Positions 1-34,400 of a DNA stretch of 64,000 nt are shown here, in pieces. Made by a program: the position numbers and the translations under genes. Within the stretch, counting starts at the first letter, position 1; every line of letters starts with the position of its first letter. The DNA is from Lota lota (lineage: Eukaryota; Chordata; Actinopteri; Gadiformes; Lotidae): positions 4,514,501 to 4,578,500 of the forward strand of contig JACYXH010000091.1 of the NCBI GenBank assembly GCA_026745465.1, written 5' to 3'. The notes under the pieces were generated by a model. The model did not search any database, was not told the origin of the DNA, and saw only the letters and a program-made list of their open reading frames with translations.

Positions 1-133
1 CGCAGTTAGCTTTCTTTTTATTTATTTAAAAAGATTAGTCGCACTGAGATTAAACATATTTGACCAGAGAGACCTGGCCCAGACATAAATGCAGTAGACA
101 GCACACAACACCACGGAGGAAAAGCTGACCCAC

Positions 134-12309
<12,176 letters not shown>

Positions 12310-13544
12310 CCCGTGTGTAGCATAACTTGTAGATGAATCACGGCCCTCGGGTCTGTTTTGGTTTTGGTTTACTTTATTGTTGTGTTTTTTTTAATCTTTT
12401 TGCGTCGCAGTCTTTTGTACGCTTGTTGTTTATTTCGTTGAGCTGTACTTGACCTGGAAGTATCTGATATTGATTAGGGCACGATTAATACAACAAAAAA
12501 AAAAACGACCCGGCGGTTTACTTCACTGCACTGTGAATATCTTTAGTCATAAATAATAATAGTCATAAACTCAAAAGTACATCAAATTCAAATGTTTATG
12601 TGTAAAACATCGTGACGTCTAAGCATAGAAAAAGGCACCCAAACAAGTTTCTGCACGGACAAGTTGGACGCTGCAACGATCACCATACTTCCCGGTACGC
12701 ACGGTGTCTTCCGGTTACACTGCAGAGTGACAGCGAGCAAGAAAAATAGGAATACAATTAAAACCATTATTATGCATTATCAATTGTACAGTTAATTTAG
12801 TCAATTCTTAATGTTTTATTTTCGTATCGCTATTAACAAAAGTTGATAAGTATTTATTTTTGTTACGATTACGAAATTACTGACGTATTTGACGTTTGGC
12901 TCTGCAAACCCCTTTACTTTTTCTGATCTACCTCATCTACTCCTTGCCTGTCACCTGTTCCACATCCACAGTCAAATAAACTAATACAATACATATGAAA
13001 TGCCTTGGTATTTTGGGTTTTTGTAGATGCATTTATGACTAGATCTTGGTTGGACATTAGTCTTGTTTTCTAGGTTTCAGTCCATTATTGTTACTGTGAA
13101 ATTTTGGTTAAGTTATGGCATTCAACATCTCAAAAAGCCATCACTAATTTCACATTGAGGCCTTGAGGTGAGGCTTAAAATACTACATATGTCAGTGTGT
13201 TGAAATGCATAATATAAATAGCTTTAACATATTGTAATGGTTATATTGTTCAAATGAATGTGCTATAGTGGAGACAGTAAAAGTATGTTTGAGTCACATG
13301 TTCTTTATCTGTAAGCATTTTATTAGTCAACACCTTAGTCAAAGATGCATACATATTATTTGTTTTAAAGCATGAAATCAACGAAGTTACACAATTACAA
13401 AACAGTATTATATTGCATCAGACTATTAAGTCAAGGACAGCTATTTGCTTATAATCTTGTTCCATAGATTCAAATTATTAATACAATATATTGAGAGAGG
13501 GAGAGCAGAACTGCAAATGCAAATGCCAAACATAAAATATCAGA
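12310..13544. other. Intergenic: szt2 5' flank and ddx10 3' flank
   Basis: No reading frame here is convincing. Bases next to 12309 should hold the szt2 5' UTR and promoter; a CTTCCGG ETS-like site occurs near 12708. A TTTATT at 13319-13324 is AATAAA on the minus strand and is a reasonable ddx10 polyadenylation signal, about 220 bases after its stop. The rest is AT-rich with no recognised element. Confidence 0.5.
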
Positions 13545-16197
13545 TTAACTGCTCCCAAGTAAGCGCAGGACCAGCTCCTCATCTTCAGCCAAGGAGAGCC
13601 CTGTGTCGAGAGGCTGGTGATGCAGCGTTCTCTTCCTTTTGCTTGCTGGAGACACGTCGCTGTCCTCGCAGCTGCTTTCCCCACTCATATCGAGAGCGAT
13701 CAAGGATGTGTTGGTGCTAGGCTCCAAGGTTGTCGGAGGTTTATCTGGATCTGGCAGTGTACTGGGGTCAAACTCCTCACCACTGTAATCCAGGTATGCC
13801 ACCGTTTCCTCCTCCTCCTCCTCCTCCTCCTCCTCAGATTTATCTGTAGAGCGTTTGCTGGCCTCTCTCCTGGCATCCTTAGCCTTTAGCCTTTTCTCTC
13901 TCTTTTTCTCTTTGATTTTGCGGTTGTATTCCTCCTTGTCAAACTCTTGGTCCTCACGCTTAAGTCTCTCCCGAGCCTTTTCTACATTGATACCCGAGAA
14001 CTCCTCCTCCAGCTCTTCATTGGCGGCCTGCACTGCAGACCTCTGGACAAGCGGCCACTGCTGCACCGTGTCCCCTTCCTCGGAGAACTTGATCTTGGTG
14101 TTGACTTGGAACTTTCTCTTTAGAATCTTCTTAGCCTCCGACAGTGTGGTCACCTTTTTACCCTTGGGCATGTCAAGGTATTCATCATCATCATCCTTTT
14201 GGTCTTCAGACAAACTGAAGACATCTCTCCTCTTGACCGTCAGCAGGTCTACCTCCCGGAGATCATCGTCATCATCATCATTACAGGCCGCACCGAGAAA
14301 CAGTGCAGCGGTGGAATCCTTCTCATCCTCCTCCTCCTCCGGTTCTGATGGCTTCCTTTCTGTACCAGGAGCCTCTCCTCTCAATTTGGCCTTGAATTGC
14401 GTGAGTTCGGCGTCTTCAGACTGCTCATGCTCCGACTGGCCCTTCTGGTGCTTTTTTTGTTCTTGGGCCTTGTTCAAAAATCGCACCCTCGGAGCCACGG
14501 CAAGGCCGAGTGAGAGAGCGTACTCGTGGATATTAAGCTGGAATACATCAAAGACATTCTTGTTCTTCATGAGGTAAACAGAGCGCAGGTATGAGACAAA
14601 ACACCTCTGGGCCCGCTCCTTCTGATCCATCTCCTGGGCGAGGAAGGCCTCCAACTTCAGCTGGACATTTTGAAGTTTTTCTGGATTCACCTGCATGAAC
14701 CAATTAGAACACATTTTATTGCCCTGCATATTACCTTACCTGCAGTGTTTATTACCAGTCAGACCTGCTAATCAAAGCTGTATTCAAAACATGAGATGAA
14801 TGTGCCCTGAGCACCATCCTTGAACATACAACTTTATCTGAACTTACTTGAATCTTGTTGATTGGAACCTTCTTGTCCTGGAGCTGAGTGATCATGCCCT
14901 CTTCTTCTGATGGCAGGAGCACCAACAGGGCTTCGCCTCCCTCTTTATACCTGGCGGTACGGCCAACTCGATGGATATAAGTGTCGGCATCCTCTGGACA
15001 GTCAAACTGTAGCACCCAGTTGACCGAAGGGAAATCTAGCCCCCTGGCAGCTATGTCCGTAGCAAAAAGTACAGCACTCGTCTTCCCAACAAAGTCTTTG
15101 TAAACCTCCATTCTCTTCATCTGCTGCTGCTTGCCATGAAGGGCCAGGATAGGCATGCCTGGACGCAATCGACAGAACGCGCGGAACAAATACTGCACCT
15201 CCTTGCAGCATGCAAAGAAAACGATGACTTTCTTTTGCAGGTGGCTCCGGATGAACGAAAATAACATGTTTACCTTCTGGTGGAGCTCACACACCACAAA
15301 GCTTTGCTCCAGGGTGGCAGGTGTGCTGAACATGGCCTTCTCGTGCACCCACACATACTCTGGGTCTTTGAGGCTGAGACGAGCCAGGTCTTTCACAGAT
15401 TTGGTTTGCGTGGCTGAGAACAGCAGCGTCTGCCGTGTCTTGGGGAGATTCTCTATTATTGCGTTAAGAGTGTCTGCAAAGCCCATGTCTAGGATACGAT
15501 CGGCTTCATCCAGAACAAGAACGTGTAGGTCAGAGACGTGGAAGGTTGCCGTCTCGTCCATGTGTTGCAGCAGCCGCCCAGGGGTGCAGATGACAATATT
15601 CGTTCGATGGATTCTTTCAGATTCACTTTTAAGATCCTTTCCTCCAATGATGAGTCCTGCGGAGAACTCGTGGTTTTTACCAATCTTGCGTAGCACCTCA
15701 AATGTCTGGTAGGCGAGCTCTCTGGTTGGAGAGATTATTAGCGCACCCAGGCCATCCATGGCAGTCCACTGATGTCGGTATAAAGACTCCAACACAGGTA
15801 CCAAAAAGGCCAAAGTCTTACCAGACCCGGTCTTTGCGGCACCAAGTACATCTTTTCCTTGTAAAGCAAACCCTATGGTCTGCCTCTGTATTTCAGTGGG
15901 TTGTCGATATTGCCCCGCAAGTAAACCTCTAAGAGTTTTCTTTGAAATTGGGAAATCGGAAAACTTTATAGCGTCCTTTGCGTTTATCTCGTTATACTTG
16001 CTGACAAGTTTGTCAATCTGTTCCCTTTCCACTTGCCACTCCGGTTTCTTTCTTTGGTTTCTCTCCTTCTTTACTCGCATTTTCGTCTTGTGGTACTTTT
16101 TCTTCCATTTTTCGAAGTTGATCACTGGGTCATCCGCATGATTTATCTTAAGTACATTTACTTTTCCTAATGTAGCAAACTCTTCTTCTTTGCCCAT
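13545..16197 (-). CDS. ddx10: DDX10, DEAD-box ATP-dependent RNA helicase (yeast Hca4/Dbp4 family)
   Basis: A nucleolar helicase of the Dbp4 family, which acts in early 18S rRNA processing and snoRNA release in the small-subunit processome. Two coding exons, 16197-14848 and 14690-13545, give 831 aa (human about 875). Motifs: Q-motif region with FSDFP (79-83) and PTEIQ (100-104); Walker A AAKTGSGKT (120-128); PTRELA (157-162); TPGRLLQ; DEAD (230-233); SAT (261-263); later ARGLDFP and HRVGRTAR. The second exon holds the family's C-terminal part: ALSLGLAVAPRVRFL, long acidic and lysine-rich stretches (including a (GAG)n-coded poly-Glu tract complementary to 13805-13834), FDPSTLPDPDK and PLDTGLSLAEDEELVL at the end. 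An in-frame ATG 126 bases upstream (16323) would add 42 unrelated residues; I chose MGKEEEF because it has a better context (aaaATGG) and a start like human MGK. Only one intron is present, while the human gene has many. Confidence 0.95.
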
Positions 16198-16754
16198 TTT
16201 ACACGACAACAAAAATATGCGGTCACAACGTGGAGAACTCAACTCTCTGTCGCATGTAGTATGACGTTTCTGAACAAGCGACGCAGTTTTTTTAACCACC
16301 TTTATTAGTCGATTGACTTTCACAGACAGTGATTCATAAGTTCTTCACAATATAAAACAGACATATAGATGCAGGGTCATTTCAAATCATATAGTCATAT
16401 TAAGCCTTTCCCCGCATATCTACTTGCAATAACACAAGACTGATAATAACAGACTAATAATAAAAACATGCATAACATACAAAAAAAAGTTGCACAGTTC
16501 TGAATATTAATTCTGTACTTATTCCCTCGAATACATGTAAAATAAATGTCTGTTCATTGTTGAAATAGTAGAAGAAGTTGATTGCGGAACGAAACTGTTG
16601 CTGTGTGTTTTTAACCGATCATGGAAACGCTGCACAGCGGCTGTCATGTGACTGATCATCTGTGGGAAAAGTCATTTCACTTGCTGTATGCCAGATTATT
16701 TGTTAAAGACTATTTGAGTCACATAGATTGAAATTGTATCAGTAAATAGTGAAA
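16198..16754. promoter_or_regulatory. Shared head-to-head promoter region, ddx10 (minus) and commd2 (plus)
   Basis: The two start codons are 557 bases apart and point away from each other, so this interval must hold both 5' UTRs and the core promoters. There is no clear TATA box at a convincing position. GTCATGTGAC at 16643-16652 is a near-palindromic E-box of the MiT/TFE (CLEAR-like) type. This is inferred from layout; transcription starts cannot be read from sequence. Confidence 0.55.
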
Positions 16755-17764
16755 ATGTTACTAGTTTTGTCAGAAGAATATAAAGAGCATCTGGCTTTCC
16801 TGCCTAAGGTGGATCCTGCAGGTAACGTTTTATCCGACTCCCACTTCAGGGCTAGACTTTCGTCGGTCGTAATGTCATTATCTTGGGCTCTTTCGAAAAA
16901 AAGAAATACTAAATCAAAGGGGGAAAGATCATTATATACAGCCGTATTCAGCCCTTACTCTGGTTTCCTGCATATTTGTTCCACATTTGTTTTTGCCACC
17001 ACCATTGAGCTCAGATATGTCTCCGCAGTGGTGTTTGAGTTTGGGCGGATAGCAGTGGAGTTCTTGAAGAGAGGAATAAACTCAAAAGTCTACGAGGGAG
17101 CAGCAAGTAAGTTGCTTTTATTTGTAACCACATAAGTGGACATTTTTCATTTGTCTCATACACAGAACACTAAAAGCATTAGTGCTAACTACACTTCAAC
17201 TTTGACAAGATTGATTCAAATGATTGCCACAAATACGCATGACAAGAATATTGACTTTCATTTAACCTTCATTCAGAGTAGTAAAGGTGACATTTGTAAG
17301 GCATCTTTGCATTTATTTTATCTTGTTTTGTTGATCAATTTTGTCAAGCTTAACCATCCTCCAACCTGTACACTCTTTACACTTGTTTCCATCCTGTTCC
17401 TTTTAAAAATGTCTGCTGCCTCCTACACATAACACCACATCTAGATCCCCACACACTCTTTCTTGCTGCCATTGATTTTTTTAAATCTATATTGCATACA
17501 TTAGTACAGTAAATATGGAACACATTGAATCGTATCACAGCAGTATGTATTATTATTATTTTTTACCAAATATTGCATTCTATTCCTGTTTCTTTTTAAG
17601 GAAAGCTTGGTTTTCCTATCACAACCGTGCAGCATGGAGTAGAAGGCCTAATGTTTCTGTTGACTGAAAGTTCTAAACTTATGGTGCGTCAAACTCAAAC
17701 ATTAGAAAATATCAAAAATGTTGTGAATGTAAGGAATCCTAACAAAACAATACTTTATATATAT

Positions 17765-17848
<84 letters not shown>

Positions 17849-19130
17849 CTTTCACGCATACACTCACAGATTTCAGATATTGATTTCAAGGACTCTGTGA
17901 TGGTTTTGGGTTTCAGTACAGAGCTGAATGAATTGTCGTGGCATGTCAAACATTGTACACAATCTCATCTGTGTTCCCATTAGACGTCCTATGACTAAAT
18001 AAAAACAGTTTATTAGGGCTATTAAGAGCATAAATAAGAACATAATTAAGTAGTTGGTATAGATGTTGGTTATAGTGTGTCATTTATTTGTTCATTCACA
18101 TAGTCCAATATTTTTCCAATGTGTGTTAGATACCACCTCAGACACAGACAATGGTTGTCATGTCAGCATAACAACACGATCATGTAGGGATAGGATAGTG
18201 TAATGGCTAGCTAAGGTATCGACTCCCAGCTGAAAGGTCACGGATTCAATCCCCAATGTCTACAGCTTACCTGTAGTAGGTAATCTTGGGCAAAAAAACC
18301 TAACCCCCATCTGCTCCATAATGATATGTATCTGAATTCAGTGTAAGTCACTTCTGCTGAATAATGATAATACTGCAAATAGTAAGAGTATATCTACTCA
18401 GATGTCAAGATGGGTAGGTAGATGGTTAGCACATTGACGTTTCTTTCGTTGCATGCATGCGGCTTACATACAAATATTAAAATATCGATTTATTTGTTTC
18501 ATATTTGATTATGATGATTTAAATAACATGGTTGAATATCAAAGCCTGAAGGGGAAGTTGCTTGTGAACAAAAAAAAACCAATATTTTAAGCTTTCTTCA
18601 GTCTTCCTGATTCCATATAAAATATAACGCTAAAACATAATCGATTCTCTGTTTTCAGCTATATGTGGAGAACCACAGTACGATCCGCAGCACTCTCACT
18701 CAGCTGGCGCCAAGTCTGCCCTCTTACCATAACTTAGAATGGAGGCTGGATGTACAGGTTGGTACAACATCTGTGAATGCAACTCGGCTTCAATCTGTAT
18801 GCATGCAAAAAAAATTGAATTTCATATTACATTTAAGGTGCATGTGGTAAAAACACAAGGGCAGGCAATGCGTTGCATGCATTGTTAGAAACAAAAAATT
18901 CACCCATGATTTCTACTACTTGATTCCAGCTGGGGAGCCGCTCCATGCGCCACCAGGTTGTTCCCATGGTAACGATGCTGTTGCACCTGACAACGGGCAA
19001 CAGTGACAACAGGAGGTGCTGTTTACAGACCAACCCCTCAACGCTCCTTCACCTCATCGCAGTGCTGGAAGCCGCCCTGGCTTCCATGAAAAACAACCAC
19101 GCACGCCGTATCCTGCGTAACATTAAATAA
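16755..19130 (+). CDS. commd2: COMMD2, COMM domain-containing protein 2 (Commander/CCC complex)
   Basis: COMMD proteins form a ring within the Commander complex, which supports endosomal cargo recycling. Six exons: 16755-16821, 17029-17106, 17601-17683, 17870-17944, 18659-18757, 18930-19130, giving 200 aa (human 199). Recognised stretches: MLLVLSEEYKEHLAFLPKVD, EFGRIAVEFLKRG, VQHGVEGLMFLLTESSKLM, LAPSLPSYHNLEWRLDVQL (start of the COMM domain with its conserved Trp) and the end RRILRNIK. The exon 4 donor is inferred: CAT followed by gtcaaac is the only nearby in-phase GT, and it yields ELNELSWH where human has ELNKLLLQ, keeping length. Exon 4 starts directly after a long (TG)n tract. ATTAAA and AATAAA hexamers follow in the 3' flank. 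Confidence 0.95.
17767..17844. repeat. (TG)n microsatellite in commd2 intron 3
   Basis: About 78 bases of pure TG, preceded by a short (TA)n run, ending 25 bases before the acceptor of commd2 exon 4. Confidence 0.95.
18190..18375 (+). mobile_element. tRNA-derived SINE-like element in commd2 intron 4
   Basis: A tRNA-like head (ggctagctaaggtatcgac; B-box-like ggattcaatcc) is followed by a SINE-type body (cttgggcaaaaaaacctaac, catctgctcc) and a tail like the teleost gtaagtcactt...ctgctgaat module. It does not fold as a complete tRNA, so I call it a SINE rather than a tRNA gene. Confidence 0.65.
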
Positions 19131-20587
19131 GAACCTCTTGGTTTTTTCTACAACTTTATGATCATTCCTATTGCTGGACTGAAAAACCCTGTTCTTTATA
19201 GCACCACCTGCTTTTAACTCTCCAAAGTCTTGGAGAACTGGCCATAGGTCTGTACAGAACATCTATTTGTATAATAATAATGATGATGATGATGATGATG
19301 ATGATGAAAGTGATCTCTGGTCTTACAGAATGTTCTATTTTGAAACAAGAATGTTGTTGCTTTTGATACTGCATTTGTGTATTGTTATTAAACGTATATT
19401 GCCACTTTGTTTTTTACATATTGTAATCAGCTCATCCAGACTCATGTTATGTAATGGCATTTAGCCAATTATAATTGATTATTAAACTCTGTGCATTACC
19501 CATATTAACCAATTTTAACGTTATGTACATAATCACTATAATTAATAAATTATATTAAGACACCTTGAGACAAGGTGAATATCAAATGGTTGGTGTATCA
19601 CATCCCATCATCAACTATCAGAACTTTTCTTTGTTATTGTGAGAATGTAAGAACAATCAACCATGTTGGTGGTATTGTTAGTGTACGGATGCTTGGGGTC
19701 TAAAGATTTGCCATCATTGAAGGAAAAATGATTTCTAACAGACAATTCGGAAGGATCCGGTCGTCAGTTTTGCAACAGGACAATTAAGAATAAATCCACC
19801 TGCAGTGACTTAAATGGAAGATGTTATGATTGTAACAATACACTTGCTTTATGCGTACTAGCTAAGGAAGGCATACATTTATTATAAATACTTTCTTGAG
19901 AAATATAATTATGTTACAGATAGATTTTAAAAATAACTACGACCTTTTATCGAAGGCTACTTCTTACTTATTTGTTCTCTGATCTTTTTAGGAACGTAAT
20001 GATTTTAACTCCTTTCAGTGATTCTAAACCACAAAATGCAGCAGTGAGTTGAAAGGCAGGGATGTTTTCTACCTGGGGTTATATACGCTATTTATATACA
20101 CTAACCTTCTATTGTTGAAAGTGTCCATTTCCTTCAATCTGGACCAATAGCCTTGGTCCCTGGGCAGGTAAGTCGAATAATAAAATAGTATGAAGATTAC
20201 ATGTTAAAAGAGTACAAAATACTTGTGTAGTAACCCTGGACCCACGCCCCTCCCGACCAACAACACTCATTTACAAATGTGTGCCAGTGTGCTGTGTGAG
20301 TATCCAATGGTTTGTTAGAGGAGACAAAGTTTGAACATGTTATTAGTTCTGTTGGAAGATTGTTACATTGTCTTATGGCCATGAAAGTGAAAGATGATTG
20401 GCCAGGAGAGGTCTTGAATTGTAGAAGTCTGTTAAGTCATGTTTTAGTGGTGTTGATATCAGTATCAGGTTGCATACATATTTTGCGTAATGCTGTGAAA
20501 AATATTTAATACTTTCAATCCATACTTAATATCCTATATTTTGCACATTTGTCGAATTTAGCTGTTTTAAGATAGCTGTATTTACAC

Positions 20588-20589
<2 letters not shown>

Positions 20590-20629
<40 letters not shown>

Positions 20630-20645
20630 GTGTGTGTGTGTGTAT
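20590..20645. repeat. (CA)n directly joined to (TG)n: self-complementary microsatellite
   Basis: About 36 bases of CA repeat run into CCTG and then about 14 bases of TG repeat, followed by TATATA. The two halves are reverse complements, so the block can form a hairpin or slip. Confidence 0.85.
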
Positions 20646-21367
20646 ATATGGTGGGTGTCTGTATGTGTGTGTGTGTCCCCTTAGTTACTTAATCATTTAT
20701 CCAAATGTAAGTTATCATAGGATTAAATTAGTCCAGACACACCCAGGCTTGTGGAACATGTTGAATCAGAACATCCTTTTATGAACCGTATCATTATTGT
20801 AAAGTAGTCTCAACAAGCAGTGATGGACACTATGCCGCCATCAAAATACATTCTGGGCGAGATAAGAATACAAGTTGTTCAGCCACATCAGGTTGAAAAT
20901 GGACACAAAGCAATTCCTAAGGCTCTAGAAAAACTCCAGTGAGATTATCATCCATTCATTACCTCCTGTCATAAAGCAAAATGGCATAATACAAATTCAA
21001 ACCCACAGTCAACCATGGTAAACGTGTGAAGGAATATGGCTTCTGTTTTGAACTATGAATGATTAATTCTGCTCTCTACCAGAACATTCTGCAAGAGAAC
21101 GTCTCGCTCAGTCAATTATGCAGCAAAACTATAATCCCAAACAAAAGAATAAATCCTGAGAAGAGCTCTGATGAGCCAATTTGTCTGACTTTCAGCAGCA
21201 TTTCTTCATAGCATTTCTTCTATTCATTCAAACTTTGGTGGATGACTAATAATAAGGTTGTATTTCCCAAGGCTGCCCTGGCTGTGTATGCTCCCCAATG
21301 CCACTCCCTAGCCCTGCCCATTGTTTCTCTTCCATTTAATCCCTATTACCCACTGGTTAGCTCCATA

Positions 21368-21415
21368 TAGAACTGACAGCATATTTATTGTTTGGACTGT
21401 ATGCTGTCAGTTCTA
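21368..21415. repeat. Perfect 16-bp inverted repeat, about 0.5 kb upstream of the wwtr1 ATG
   Basis: TAGAACTGACAGCATA at 21368-21383 is the exact reverse complement of 21400-21415, with a 16-base loop. Total 48 bases. It could be a stem-loop in RNA, a binding-site palindrome or a transposon scar. The stem is short for a typical pre-miRNA. Confidence 0.6.
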
Positions 21416-21938
21416 CTTCGTTCTGTTAAGATAATTGATAACTGAGTTTTATACTTGTAATCCCGTTTCCACTTATCTAGAATTGTTTGCGTGCGTGCGT
21501 GCGTCCCACAACCAGCACACCGATGTGGCCCAGTCTAACTTGAATAAACTCAGGCCACGCCCTCTCATGTTGAATATTCATGAGCACCACCCGAGCGTCC
21601 GGCCCCAGCAAATTCCCCAGTTACCGAAGTTGAGTTGGGACGTCGACCTACAAGGAGAGAAAAACAAGCAAAACTTGTTGTGAAACTGTCGCTCGGAACT
21701 TTTCGAGCACTGGGATCGTCTTGCGAATCGTTCAAAGTTATTTTGATCGGTTGAACAAAAAAAAAGTTTTTTTTCCCAAACTGGAGTGTCGGTAAAGAAA
21801 CTCGGGGAGGGTACTGTTGACAAGACTGGAGGCCGCAATCTGTACTCTTTTGTCGTCATCGAGGGGACAGTTTCTTGTCCAGGCATTCCGACCTTATACT
21901 CGTTTCCTCGATCCCTTTTTCAACACTTTTAGGGCGAT

Positions 21939-31448
<9,510 letters not shown>

Positions 31449-34400
31449 AGATGTTTCAAAATGAATGCGCACGCACACAAACCAACAGTTCACACCAATA
31501 AGTAAGACCCTAAATAGTATAGTCTGTTTTTGAGTGATTCCTCCTCATGCTAGTTTTGGCATCACCACATTATTCTCGTTAACATAAAACCAATGGTGAT
31601 GATTAGAAGGAGAGTGTATTGTATACATCCTGTTGTTTCAACACACCGACTGGATACCATTATAGGTATCTATATTAAATCCTATTAATAGCATCAGTCG
31701 TAGTTCACAGATCAAATTTGTAGAATCCTATTCTGTTATTTATTTTACAGCTTAGTTAAAAACCTACACACATCTGACACCCACATAGGTCAAATGAAAT
31801 AAAGCGGATTCCTATACCTGCAATTCATTGGATCATGGGGGATTGAGTTTCTTAAGCTTTGCATGATGCCCAAGTGTAACAAAACATATTTCTTTCTATG
31901 TATTTTTTTTATTACATGTTTGTAATTCTGGCCTTTTTTGTTATCTTTTTGCTGATGTTTTAAATGATGAATCCTATCTGTATTACTGGGATTGTAGAGA
32001 CAATTATGTGTTGATAAGGCCATGTGAACAAGAAATGGTGTTGTGGAATCTACACTTTATACTCTTTTATACTCCTTTCTACAGTATTCTGTGTATTATT
32101 AATATTACCGTGTTGTGAAATTGGATTATCAGACAAATTGATCAGTTTTGCCTATGCTGCCTGTAGAGCACTATCAAATATATTTTGTTCCCAACCAATT
32201 TCTAATCTACTAATAAGCCAGTAGGTTAGCTGTTCCTTTGGTCCTTCCCATTGCTAAAACAGGATGGCACCAAGCACAGTGGGACCTGTTTTCTACTCTG
32301 ATCCCAAGAATGAGAGGCCATAAACACTGCTCTAAATTAGATTGTATATGTATTATTTATCAAGCTCTTATCATGGTCATTTTGTTATTTTTATAGCGTT
32401 TCTTATTTTTATTTTTTTCATGTCTGTCAATGACATGCGTCTTTTTTTTATCCAAAGACGCATTCAGTTGTTTTCACATCCCTAACATGAATTGAGAAAC
32501 TCTTCGATGCGCGCTGGACACTGAGACAGGACTGCATGTCAATCCCTCCTCTACACAGACACGGGCATGCACACACACAATCTATCAGCTGTCGCTGCCC
32601 ACCCAATAAGATACAACTTGGAATATCCCAACTGGCCATAGGAACATTCCTTCCAAGATGCCTTTCCACAAGGGGAAGTTACAAGGGCAAGTCAGTGAGG
32701 GTGTGTCTTTTTCAGTTGATGAAGGTTGGCAATTATGCATTTACTGTAATACTACTACAAAGGGATATACACCAATTATGATTATAGAAGAATACTCATC
32801 TACTATACATTATTCAGTGGACATGAAGCAGTATTCCAGTTAAACTGGAAGATGTGATATATTACAGTTAACACATTGAATGGAATACACTTTGTTTCTT
32901 CGTTGCATGAAATTATTAGTTAGTTATCAGCCAACTTCAAAGCCTTTGAAACCTGTCACAGATCATTGTGTTTTCTACGTTATGTGATATTTGTATTATC
33001 AATACCAAGGACTATGTTAACTTTGTTTGATGCTTGTTTCCTTTAATGTTTTTGTTATGATTTTGTTTGTGCAGCATATGGGCCTGTTGAACAAGATTTA
33101 CTGTTATCTGGTGGTTTCCTTGTTTGCTTAGAGTTTAAAAAGAAAATGGCAGAGAAATGGTTATTGGAGTGTTGATGATTGCCTTAGCCACTATGTTATG
33201 AGTGATGAATACCATTTTCCCACCAGATAAGAAAAACATGAGAACCTAAACTAATCCAAGGTGTGTGCCAGCCAGCAATCCAAAGATATGTGTCTTGTAG
33301 GATTATTTTTTATATTAGCGATCAAACAAGTTGCAATTGCTTTGTATCTCATTTTGTACCTAGGCTGGATTCTGCTTAGTTGGGCAGCCTTTGTGTTCTA
33401 CAGGTGGTCTGTGGACTCTAGCTACATTTATTATTATAACCATCACTGACAAGAGGATATATGTATGGTTAAGTGGTTGTGCTGAGGAGAAATTCAAGTT
33501 GATTGATACAACACTAGTATGACTTGTTACAGATTACAATCATGGGGGGACGGAAAGTGAGATGAGCAGAAGGAGAAAAACACTGAACAGTTAAAGAGCA
33601 TGGATTGGTAAAGCTAAATAAAAGGAACAAGATTTCACATCTGACTGATTTGAATTGTTCCCCTGGCTAAAGTTACCAAAAGGCAAGGGTTTGTACGTGG
33701 AAGTTAAAGACATATCTAGCTATTCTATTAACAATGTCCTGCAATCTTTGCAAAGGACACGCAAGTATTGTCTGGAATGTGTCTACAAATGAATTACATG
33801 AAATGGTGTAACTTGACTAAAGAATAAACCACAATATCTTATGCAATGATTGACTCAATTTATGATTTGCTTGGAGTCTGCCACATTCTGTGGTGGAGAT
33901 GCTTGAATGTTGGGTGGATGCTGTCTTTTGGTGAGGTTAGCCTATAACGTTAAGGTCAAGGAGGGAGAGGGATTTGAGGAAGTTTTACCATTGCATCATC
34001 TGCATAGCATTGCAAGGAGTCAAACTGGCTGAATAAATTGTCCTTGATATCAACCCAGTTTTCCAGACAGTCAAGTAGTATAGTCCATTGCGCTTGAGCC
34101 GTCAGATGCTAAAAGCAGGTACTATGTGGGTGGCCATGCATTCGGCTTTTCCCTTGATTGCAAAGGCCATATATTCACTCAAATTTTATACACAATGTTT
34201 CAGTGATAGACTTGTGATACAAACTAATGACACTAGTGGTCTTTTAACATTTGCATGTCGCAGTAAAAGTACCACTATTTCACTAGACAAGTTGCAACTC
34301 TGCAACATGTTTACTAGTTGTTAGGGTTAGGCTTAGATGTTGAAAATACTCACTAGTTACACACTTACTCTAAACCTAAGTAGTAAAGTTACATTTTCGA

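Larger units (their letters stand above)
19131..21938. other. Intergenic commd2-wwtr1: commd2 3' UTR, repeats, wwtr1 promoter and 5' UTR
   Basis: Holds the commd2 3' UTR (ATTAAA near 19388), an (AAT)n/(GAT)n tract at about 19272-19307, a (CA)n block running into (TG)n at about 20590-20645, and a perfect 16-bp hairpin at 21368-21415. The last few hundred bases before 21939 are richer in GC and should contain the wwtr1 start site and 5' UTR. CATTCC, the TEAD consensus, occurs at about 21884. No additional gene is visible. Confidence 0.6.

Noticed and set aside
13855-14577. 240-codon Ser-rich plus-strand frame
   Set aside because: It is antisense to the ddx10 tail exon; its serine runs are the complement of GAG/GAT codons for acidic residues.
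15155-15712. 185-codon plus-strand frame
   Set aside because: Antisense shadow of the ddx10 helicase core.
16198-16323. Upstream in-frame ATG of ddx10 adding 42 residues
   Set aside because: The extension has no family similarity and MGKEEEF has a strong start context; the upstream start would also use up promoter-proximal sequence.
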